Assembly: GCA_023442755.1 (NCBI GenBank)
Contig: JAEZXS010000018.1
Span: 1-11,732 of the forward strand
Origin: Pseudomonadota bacterium
GTDB lineage: Bacteria; Desulfobacterota; Syntrophobacteria; Syntrophobacterales; Syntrophobacteraceae
Direction: 5' to 3'
DNA: 11,732 bases
The notes beneath the pieces are model-generated. The model was not told the DNA's origin, did no database searches, and was given only the letters and a program-made list of their open reading frames with translations. Position 1 is the first letter of the stretch. The number at the start of each line of letters is the position of its first letter. Positions 5,898 through 11,732 of this stretch are shown here, in pieces. Position numbers and translations under genes: made by a program.

Positions 5898-8249
5898 CTA
5901 TTTGGCCAGAGTCCATGTCTCCGGACGCTGAAACTCGGGGCGAGGCTCGCCGTACTGCGCCCTGCCCATGTACGGCATATGCAGTATGCTCCCCAGGCCG
6001 AGCAGATCGAGCGAAACAATCACCCTGTCGTCGTTGCCTTCCCGCTCATATCCAAGCCCGATTCCCCAGCACCCGCGGTAATACCGGAACCCGTACCCCT
6101 GCTTATACAGTAATGACTGGTCGATCGAGTAGTCATGATAACTATTCAGATACAGATTGCCAACCGTTTTGATGAAAGCCTCAGTCGTGATCTCGTTTAT
6201 CCCGAGGTCCTGCCGCCGCTGGTAATCCACCCTGAGCATATGCCCCTTGCCGCTGTCCATAATCACGTACAGGTCGTGCGAGGTGCCGTCCCCCTCCGCC
6301 CGGACATCGTAATCCGCATCGTAAGAAAGCGTAAGATAGCGCCTGGGCATGATGTCCAGCCTGAACCCTATCGGTGAAAACCCTTTGTCCATCACCTGCG
6401 TATTGAACAGGGGGTCCTGGACGAAAGGCTGCTCGACATTGAAGAACTGGAAGGTACGGAACCTGACCCATTCCCGATAGTTGGTAACCGGGTTTCCCTG
6501 GGCGTCGGTAGTCTCTTCCTTTGCTGTCAGAAAGGTTGAAAACCCGTAGCGGACGCCGTTGCGCGCCTGGTCGAGGTCCAGGCGGTCCAGGTGAGGAACG
6601 CTGCCGTAAATGCCCTGGTTGGAATACTCATAGGCAAACTCGGGGCGAATCGCATGCTCGACGGCCGTATATTTGCCCAGGTTCATGGAATAGACCCGGT
6701 TCACCCGGGTGCTCGCCTCAACCGTTGCGTCAGTGAGGACCCGTTCGTTGAGGTTGTCCCGATCGCCTTTGTTTTCCCACTGCACGGCATAGGACGTAGT
6801 CCGGAATCCGGCGGAAGGTTCTATATCCAGGTAATTCCCCCAGTGCAGCGGATAGTACACGCGCGGGTAGATATCCAGCCGCTGCTCGCGGTCCCCCTCA
6901 CGCCTCCAGTAATTGACAGCGGAACTGTTCACGGTGTAGTAGAGCGGCGAGTTGCCCAGCCAACTCGGAAGCATGGTGTAGGAAAGCCCCGGAAGCTTCT
7001 GGACGGTGTTTTTGTCCAGGGTATCGTCGAGTTGCTGCCAGTAGCGCATGTCCAAGCTGAGCAGGTCGGATTCGCGGCGCTTTTCCAGGTAGATGTCCGA
7101 CTCGCGGACAAGCGAGGTTTCGTCGAAAAGAATTCCGCGCCCGAAGTAGTTCCGAAAAACCGCATCGGACTGGCCGAAGGCCGTGGAACCCTTGGAAAAT
7201 TCCTGCATGAAGTTCTTGTCGCTCGCAAAATCGATATCGATTTTGGCGTCGATCCCCCAGGGAAGTTCCAGGTTATGCTTGCCGCGAACCCAGAACCGGT
7301 CCTCCGCCTGGTAGGGATATCCCTCAGAGCCCAGAAAAGAGGGATCCGCATTGTCGTGCAGGAAGTTGAACGCCCACACGCCCTGCCCGAACTGAGGGTT
7401 ATTGATGCGGAATTCACCGCCGGGCATGAACCCGCGCTTTTCGAGATAGCGCGCGTAGAAGGTGACGTCCAGATCCTCACGCGGAGCCCAGTAGAAGGGC
7501 AGTTCGGCGTCCATCCCGTTCAGATTGGAATAGCCCGCCCAGGGAATCAGAAAACCCGACTGGCGGCTCTGTTCCACGGGTAATCCAAATACCGGCACAA
7601 AAGCAAACGGCACGCTGCGCGCCCAGAGAGAAGTGTTCCGCGCCCAGGCAAACCCGGCGACGTTGATCTTCAAACTATTGAACTGGATCTTCCAGTCGGG
7701 ATCGGAAGGGTTGCAACTGGTGAGAAAGCCCTGCCTGAGTTCGAAATCCTTCTCGCCGGTTTTTGCTATAGACTCACCCTGGACGAAGAAATTGTTGTCC
7801 GCGAAAAAGGCGACGCCGCTGTCCACCCAGCCCGTTTCCGAGTCGAGATTCCAGGAGATGTGTTCCCCTTTGAGCCAGTTCCTTCCGTACTGGACGGAAA
7901 CGTTGCCCCAAAGATCGGCCTGGCGTTTCTTCATATCCACGGAGGCATAAGCGGCCTGGATGAGTCTGTCCGCCGAGCTTATCCGGACATTCCCCTCCGC
8001 TTCGTACAGTTCGTTTTGCTGGTCGTAGCTGAGTTTTTGAGCTTCGATATACCAGGGACCGCGCAAGGCGCTGGCCAGTTCGTGCTTTTCCATCCCCACG
8101 GGGGTCGAGCCCGAAGACAGGGTAGCCGCCCCGACTGAATTCGCAGACCCCAACAACAGCAGCAGGCAGAAAAAAACCAGGACGGCCCCGTCCCGAAAAA
8201 CCCGGGGCGAGGCGAAAATTGATTGTCTGCGCTTCGAGATTGGAATCAT
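5898..8249 (-). CDS. lptD: LPS-assembly outer membrane protein LptD
   Basis: A 783-residue LptD (Imp/OstA), the beta-barrel that, with lipoprotein LptE, inserts lipopolysaccharide into the outer leaflet. The N-terminus is basic, then a hydrophobic stretch (about 21-37) and a signal cleavage region near VGA-A (39-42). Residues 66-160 form the periplasmic LptA-like jellyroll (WYIEAQKLSYDQQNELYEAE, GNVRISSADRLIQAAYASVD). GFLTSCNPSDPDWKI (174-188), the FVPVFGLPVEQSRQSGFLIP block, and a long aromatic-rich tail of alternating strands fit the plug and barrel of the LptD domain. Mature cysteines are few: C179, matching the E. coli C173 region, and C727 in RGCWGIGLGYER, matching C724-C725; one interdomain disulfide is therefore inferred. 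The ATG has only a weak GAG upstream, but a TAA in frame about 30 bases before limits alternatives. It lies 126 bases after folC and has no obvious strong terminator. Confidence 0.95.
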   Translation of the reverse strand: MIPISKRRQSIFASPRVFRDGAVLVFFCLLLLLGSANSVGAATLSSGSTPVGMEKHELASALRGPWYIEAQKLSYDQQNELYEAEGNVRISSADRLIQAAYASVDMKKRQADLWGNVSVQYGRNWLKGEHISWNLDSETGWVDSGVAFFADNNFFVQGESIAKTGEKDFELRQGFLTSCNPSDPDWKIQFNSLKINVAGFAWARNTSLWARSVPFAFVPVFGLPVEQSRQSGFLIPWAGYSNLNGMDAELPFYWAPREDLDVTFYARYLEKRGFMPGGEFRINNPQFGQGVWAFNFLHDNADPSFLGSEGYPYQAEDRFWVRGKHNLELPWGIDAKIDIDFASDKNFMQEFSKGSTAFGQSDAVFRNYFGRGILFDETSLVRESDIYLEKRRESDLLSLDMRYWQQLDDTLDKNTVQKLPGLSYTMLPSWLGNSPLYYTVNSSAVNYWRREGDREQRLDIYPRVYYPLHWGNYLDIEPSAGFRTTSYAVQWENKGDRDNLNERVLTDATVEASTRVNRVYSMNLGKYTAVEHAIRPEFAYEYSNQGIYGSVPHLDRLDLDQARNGVRYGFSTFLTAKEETTDAQGNPVTNYREWVRFRTFQFFNVEQPFVQDPLFNTQVMDKGFSPIGFRLDIMPRRYLTLSYDADYDVRAEGDGTSHDLYVIMDSGKGHMLRVDYQRRQDLGINEITTEAFIKTVGNLYLNSYHDYSIDQSLLYKQGYGFRYYRGCWGIGLGYEREGNDDRVIVSLDLLGLGSILHMPYMGRAQYGEPRPEFQRPETWTLAK

Positions 8250-8369
8250 CTGCTCGGCATCCAGGCAGAAGGATTATGGGACTCGCTACCGGTCCCGAAC
8301 TGTTGCAGCCATTACCGTACGGCAGAAAGACGGCCCGCGAAGATCCCTCGGCAGCGGGATCGGGTTCGT

Positions 8370-8387
8370 CCGGCCCTACAGGGCCGG
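8370..8387 (-). other. Perfect hairpin spanning the folC stop codon
   Basis: Minus-strand CCGGCCC-TGTA-GGGCCGG, a 7-bp perfect GC-rich stem whose arm and loop contain the last folC codons and the TAG stop. No T-tract follows, so it is not a standard intrinsic terminator. It could protect the RNA end, slow terminating ribosomes or aid Rho-dependent termination. Confidence 0.6.
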
Positions 8388-9689
8388 TTCGCCGAATAGT
8401 TCCTTTACTTCTCCGGCAAAATACAGGGAACCGGTAATGCAGATGCAATCTCCGGGACCGGCAAGGCGCCTTGCTTCCTGGATCGCGGAAGCCGGGTCGG
8501 GAATAACATAGTGTTTCCGGATATAGGGGCCGGCCAGTTTCAGCAGATCGTCGGCTTTTGCAGCCCGCGTGTACCTGGGTTGTGTGAAGATAGCCGTTTC
8601 CGCAAGCGGCAGAAGCCTGCGCAGAATCCCCCGGATGTCCTTGTCCGCCATGATCCCGATGACCAGGTGGAGCTTACTGTACGAGAAGGACTCCTTCAGG
8701 GCATCCCGCAGCGATTCGGCGCCCTGGGGGTTGTGGGCCCCGTCGAGTACGACCAGAGGGTCCCGGCCGAGCACTTCGAGCCGGGCAGGCCATTTCACCT
8801 CGACAAGCGCCTGTTCCACGATATGCGGGTCCAGAGTGAGTGCGCCCTCTTTTTCCAGCAGTTCGGCCGTAGCCAGTGCAAGCGCAGCATTACCCACCTG
8901 GTGGGGACCGTTGAGCCCGACGCGCAGCGCGCCCCATCGTTTCCCCAGCCCCCTGTACTGGAACGATCCGTTGGCGTTGCGTCTGACGCGGAATTCGGAT
9001 TTCAACCGGTAGAGCTGGGCTTTCTTCCGCATACAGGCAGTCTTGAGAACCCCCTGCACCACCGGCTGGGTCGCTCCCGTCACCAGCGGAACGCCCTGCT
9101 TGATTATTCCGGCCTTTTCACGGGCGATCAGTGTCAGGGTCTGGCCGAGATATTCCTGGTGGTCGAAGGCCACGTTGGTGATGACGCACACATCCGGCTC
9201 TATCACGTTTGTTGCGTCAAGACGTCCGCCCATTCCCGTTTCCGCGATCACCCAGTCGACCCCCTCTTGTGCAAAGTAGAGGAAAGCCATGGCCGTGGTC
9301 ACTTCAAAAAACGTGGGCGGCTGATTCTCGTCGAGAGTGGCCCGTATCTCTTCGAAAACGGACAGAATTCGCTCGGGGGACACTTCCTCGTCATTAATGC
9401 GAAACCTCTCGGTAAATCTCACGAGGTGCGGCGAGGTGTACAGACCCGTCTTGAACCCGTGCATCCGGAGGATGCTCGATAGAAAAGCCGCTGTAGAACC
9501 TTTGCCGTTCGTTCCGGCAATGTGTATGAAACGGAGCTTCCTGTGCGGATTGCCGACCCGGGCGAGCATGTTTTCCGTGCTGTTCAGGCCGAACTTGATT
9601 CCGAATTTCTGAAGTCCGTAGAGATAGTCCAAAGATTCCCGATAGCCGGGCAGATTTCCGCCCCTCATACACTCACTTTCCGCCGGCAT
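8376..9689 (-). CDS. folC: Bifunctional folylpolyglutamate synthase / dihydrofolate synthase
   Basis: A Mur-ligase-family enzyme that adds L-glutamate to dihydropteroate and/or to folates, using ATP, in the cytoplasm. Domains: SLDYLYGLQKFGIKFGL (19-35), typical of the FolC N-terminus; the P-loop HIAGTNGKGSTAAFL (56-70); TSPHLVRFTERFRIN (folate and ATP region); FEVTTAMAFLYF; ETGMGGRLDATN; NVAFDHQEYLG; the REKAGIIK lysine, usually carbamylated; and in the C-terminal domain VVLDGAHNPQGAESL. Length 437 is typical. Two starts are possible: ATG 9689 with GGGGAG twelve bases upstream, or ATG 9668 with GGAAAG seven bases upstream. The conserved region begins after both, so the choice is open. Whether it carries both activities cannot be read from motifs with certainty. 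A candidate promoter lies upstream, and lptD follows after 126 bases. Confidence 0.95.
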   Translation of the reverse strand: MPAESECMRGGNLPGYRESLDYLYGLQKFGIKFGLNSTENMLARVGNPHRKLRFIHIAGTNGKGSTAAFLSSILRMHGFKTGLYTSPHLVRFTERFRINDEEVSPERILSVFEEIRATLDENQPPTFFEVTTAMAFLYFAQEGVDWVIAETGMGGRLDATNVIEPDVCVITNVAFDHQEYLGQTLTLIAREKAGIIKQGVPLVTGATQPVVQGVLKTACMRKKAQLYRLKSEFRVRRNANGSFQYRGLGKRWGALRVGLNGPHQVGNAALALATAELLEKEGALTLDPHIVEQALVEVKWPARLEVLGRDPLVVLDGAHNPQGAESLRDALKESFSYSKLHLVIGIMADKDIRGILRRLLPLAETAIFTQPRYTRAAKADDLLKLAGPYIRKHYVIPDPASAIQEARRLAGPGDCICITGSLYFAGEVKELFGEPAL

Positions 9690-9778
9690 TCAGCCGTACT
9701 GCTCCCCGCCTGCACCGCGCAAAGCGGCAGGAGAGGGTAAAAATTGAGCACCAACTCTATTCCTTTACATTATCTCAT

Positions 9779-9808
9779 ATTCTAATAGCACACTTCCTCG
9801 GCTTACAA
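9779..9808 (-). promoter_or_regulatory. Candidate promoter for folC(-lptD)
   Basis: Minus-strand TTGTAA (9808-9803, four of six), 18-base spacer, TAGAAT (9784-9779, five of six), in an AT-rich patch between the upstream terminator and folC. An imperfect inverted repeat ATTATC/GATAAT (9835-9830 with 9820-9815) sits just upstream of the -35. Confidence 0.5.
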
Positions 9809-9868
9809 AACGGGATTATCAGAAGAGCGGATAATTCGGGGGGATAGGCTTTCGAGGTTCTCCGGGGA

Positions 9869-9907
9869 CAAAACAAAGGGCGGGGAAATAAGCCCCCGCC
9901 CTTTGTT
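9869..9907 (-). terminator. Strong intrinsic terminator of the carD/PIN-TRAM unit
   Basis: Minus-strand AACAAAGGGCGGGG (9907-9894), 8-nt loop, CCCCGCCCTTTGTT (9885-9872): a perfect 14-bp stem ending in a short T-rich run. It begins four bases after the PIN-TRAM stop codon and isolates that gene from folC. Confidence 0.9.
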
Positions 9908-9911
9908 GCTA

Positions 9912-10946
9912 TCAGTGCTGCCTGCCGAAGTCGGCATCCTTCAACGTGGTAAAAATCAGGCGACCCGCAGTTGTCTGCAGGATGCTGGTAACGGAAACCT
10001 CGACTTCCTTGCCCAGATGCCGGCTCGCGTTTTCCACGACAACCATGGTTCCGTCCTCGAGATATGCGATCCCCTGTCCCTGCTCCTTGCCTTCCTTGAG
10101 AATCTGGAGCCGCAGGATCTCGCCGGGGAGAACCACCGGTTTCAATGCATTGGCGAGCTGATTGATGTTCAGTATCCGGATCCCCTGGACCTCCGCCACC
10201 TTCGACAGGTTATAGTCGTTGGTCACTATCTTGGCGTTCAGTCGCAATGCCAGAGCTACCAGCTTGGCGTCAACCTCGTTCAAATTCTCGAAGTCCTGCC
10301 TGTCTATGCGCACCTCGATCAATTTTTCCTGCTGCAGCCGCTTTATGATATCAAGACCCCGCCGCCCGCGAACCCGCCGGGTCGGATCGGGACTATCCGC
10401 AATGTGCTGCAATTCCTGGAGAACGAATTCGGGGATGACCAGAACCCCTCCCACGAAACCCGTTTCCACGATATCTGCGATCCTACCGTCGATGATTACG
10501 CTTGTGTCGAGAATTTTGCTTACGGGATTGACGCGGTGCCCCCGAACGAGCCATGACCAGTTGGGGATTCGTATTTCCTCAATCTTAATACTGCCAAGTA
10601 CCATTCCGACGTAGCCAAAAATGCAGGATAAAATAATATAAATGACGACGCTGATAGTGGTATTCTGGAGAGAAACGAAGCCAAAGCCGATGAGCTTTGC
10701 GATGGAGAGACCGACGACGAGGCCGATGGTCCCCCCGGCCAGTACCTTCAGTGAGATGTGCTTTATCAGTTTCTCGACCGAAAGGCCTATGAGGGCGAAG
10801 AAAATCCCTGCAAGAACACCGGCCCAGCGCACCCACCTGCCATAGCCGGCAAACGTAGTCATCGACATCTGATCGGCGATCAGATAGCCGCCGAAAGCGC
10901 AGATTACGATCAAAGTCATTTTCAGAATGAGCCAACCCCACTTCAA
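9912..10946 (-). CDS. Membrane-anchored PIN-TRAM domain protein (YacL-like)
   Basis: A YacL-family protein of 344 residues: about four N-terminal membrane segments (roughly 7-26, 38-56, 68-90 and 98-118), then a cytoplasmic PIN nuclease-fold domain and a C-terminal TRAM RNA-binding domain. PIN acidic residues are visible: D147 in KILDTSVIIDGRI, E178 in FVLQELQ, D226 in NEVDAKLVALAL and D244 in VTNDYNL, enough for a metal-dependent RNase site. The TRAM part is around 270-330 (VVLPGEILRLQILKEG, GIAYLEDGTMVVVENA). The substrate is not known. TTG at 10946 is preferred because GGGGGTGA lies five bases upstream; GTG at 10955 opens the same frame but overlaps that sequence and has no spacer. An in-frame TGA lies just beyond. 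It follows carD by over 100 bases, a pairing also seen near Firmicutes yacL genes (established association, from memory), and it ends in a strong terminator. Confidence 0.9.
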   Translation of the reverse strand: MKWGWLILKMTLIVICAFGGYLIADQMSMTTFAGYGRWVRWAGVLAGIFFALIGLSVEKLIKHISLKVLAGGTIGLVVGLSIAKLIGFGFVSLQNTTISVVIYIILSCIFGYVGMVLGSIKIEEIRIPNWSWLVRGHRVNPVSKILDTSVIIDGRIADIVETGFVGGVLVIPEFVLQELQHIADSPDPTRRVRGRRGLDIIKRLQQEKLIEVRIDRQDFENLNEVDAKLVALALRLNAKIVTNDYNLSKVAEVQGIRILNINQLANALKPVVLPGEILRLQILKEGKEQGQGIAYLEDGTMVVVENASRHLGKEVEVSVTSILQTTAGRLIFTTLKDADFGRQH

Positions 10947-10951
10947 ACCTT

Positions 10952-10959
10952 TCACCCCC
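10952..10959 (-). promoter_or_regulatory. Shine-Dalgarno deciding the PIN-TRAM start
   Basis: GGGGGTGA differs by one base from GGAGGTGA, the complement of the 16S tail. It is ideally spaced for TTG at 10946 and contains the GTG at 10955, which therefore is probably not the start. Confidence 0.6.
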
Positions 10960-11071
10960 TTTCAATACAAAGATGTGGGCAAAAGCACGTAAATGCCAGT
11001 TCCCGGAGACTTTTTCGTTCTGATAAGCTGGGTGGAAATCCGTCAAGGAAGTCGCAGCCGGCCCGGTAAGG

Positions 11072-11551
11072 CTATTTTAGCATCTCGCAGATGGACTTTT
11101 CAATTTCGTCTTCGGTTACTTCCTGAACTATGGAGAGTTCTTTGAGAAGAAGGGTTCGGGCTGTGTCCAGCATCTTGCGTTCGCCAAAGGAAAGCTCCTT
11201 GTCTCCCTTGAGAACCGTCAAGTCGCGGAGCACCTCCGCCAGTTCGTAGATGGAGCCGGTTTTGATCTTTTCCATGTATTCCCGGTAGCGCCGGTTCCAG
11301 GTCCCTCCGTTCACCGACACTTCTCTTCGCAGCAGGATATCGAAGACTCTTGGGATATCGGTCTGGGTGATCAAGCCTCTCAGTCCGACCGTCTCCGCAT
11401 TCGGGATAGGAATCATGATTTTCATATCATTCTCGAGAATGCGCATGATATAAAAATCCTGCCTCTTGCCGCCGATGCTCTTCGATTCTATGGATTCAAT
11501 TTTCCCCACGCCATGCGCCGGGTACACAGCAAGATCACCAATTTTAAACAT
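11072..11551 (-). CDS. CarD/CdnL-family RNA polymerase-binding regulator
   Basis: A 159-residue CarD-family protein. Such proteins bind the RNA polymerase beta subunit lobe and stabilise open promoter complexes, often at rRNA and other vegetative promoters. The N-terminal polymerase-interaction domain (Tudor-like, 1 to about 65) shows MFKIGDLAVYPAHGVGKIES, then IGGKRQDFYIMRIL and NDMKIMIPIPNAETVGLRGL. The helical C-terminal domain has NGGTWNRRYREYMEKIKTGS with W85 where CarD proteins carry the tryptophan that wedges into the upstream edge of the bubble, followed by SIYELAEVLRDL and the SFGERKMLDTARTLLLKELS helix. Length matches the family. The ATG is preceded by GGAGG at four bases and lies about 48 bases from an extended -10 promoter. 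It is followed by the PIN-TRAM gene after a 116-base gap without a terminator, so the two are probably co-transcribed. Confidence 0.95.
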   Translation of the reverse strand: MFKIGDLAVYPAHGVGKIESIESKSIGGKRQDFYIMRILENDMKIMIPIPNAETVGLRGLITQTDIPRVFDILLRREVSVNGGTWNRRYREYMEKIKTGSIYELAEVLRDLTVLKGDKELSFGERKMLDTARTLLLKELSIVQEVTEDEIEKSICEMLK

Positions 11552-11598
11552 ACTTCCTCCACGCTCCGGGGAACCAAACCAAGGTGTGAAGCGTCATA

Positions 11599-11626
11599 AT
11601 TTTATCACTTATGGAGGTAAATGCAA
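11599..11626 (-). promoter_or_regulatory. Extended -10 promoter of carD
   Basis: Minus-strand TTGCAT (11626-11621, weak -35), 16-base spacer ending in TGA, TAAAAT (11604-11599, five of six). The TGN before the -10 makes an extended -10 that tolerates the poor -35. The predicted leader is about 40 nt. Between 11627 and 11732 I see nothing assignable; two minus-strand frames are open there but short and featureless. Confidence 0.65.
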
Positions 11627-11732
11627 AGACTTAAACCGGCCTCAATGGGGCGCAGATCCATGCCCACACGAGGGATGCGGGGGCAATGCCGATTCTGCAA
11701 GAGGATCGCCTGCAGGACCCCTGACGTTACCC

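Noticed and set aside
6591..7583. Long plus-strand open frame (330 codons) opposite lptD, and similar ones opposite folC and argC
   Set aside because: They are antisense shadows of high-GC genes; no family motifs, and the minus strand has unmistakable products.
1..11732. CRISPR arrays, tRNA or rRNA genes, insertion sequences or integrases
   Set aside because: No regularly spaced repeats, cloverleaf, rRNA-like sequence, transposase motif or terminal inverted repeats were seen on either strand.

Overview
All convincing genes lie on the minus strand, so the window reads right to left. It looks like the chromosome of a Gram-negative, LPS-making bacterium of moderately high GC. An LptD outer-membrane LPS translocon and an ArnT-like lipid A glycosyltransferase show the outer membrane. 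The CarD/PIN-TRAM pair and the run rplM-rpsI-argC-truA-aspC resemble gene orders I associate with Desulfobacterota (Geobacter- or Syntrophobacter-like). The taxonomic placement is inference from gene content and was not searched.

In transcription order: (1) 11732-9869 holds a CarD-family RNA polymerase regulator behind an extended -10 promoter, then a membrane-anchored PIN-TRAM protein, closed by a 14-bp hairpin terminator. (2) 9808-5898 holds folC (folate polyglutamylation) and lptD (LPS export). folC has its own candidate promoter and a perfect hairpin over its stop codon. (3) 5861-4798 is the ribosomal protein operon rplM-rpsI, with a near-consensus sigma70 promoter and a 12-bp hairpin terminator. 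(4) 4774-1699 is argC-truA-aspC: arginine biosynthesis, tRNA pseudouridylation and an aspartate-type aminotransferase. truA and aspC overlap by ATGA. The terminator in front of argC leaves almost no room for a separate argC promoter. (5) 1698-240 is an accessory patch: about 270 bases with no convincing gene, then a compact promoter-hairpin-U-tract unit abutting the start of an Abi_2/AbiF-type HEPN ribonuclease gene that is visibly poorer in GC than its neighbours. (6) 239-1 is the N-terminal part of an ArnT/PMT-type glycosyltransferase running off the window.

The part most worth a second look is the Abi gene with the approximately 50-nt structured transcript predicted at its 5' end. AbiF-family HEPN proteins have been reported as RNA toxin-antitoxin systems whose antitoxin is a structured non-coding RNA, and as relatives of the Cas13 ancestor. 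Most of the rest is ordinary housekeeping, with some regulatory details (argC leader, PIN-TRAM start codon, two-cysteine LptD) recorded separately.
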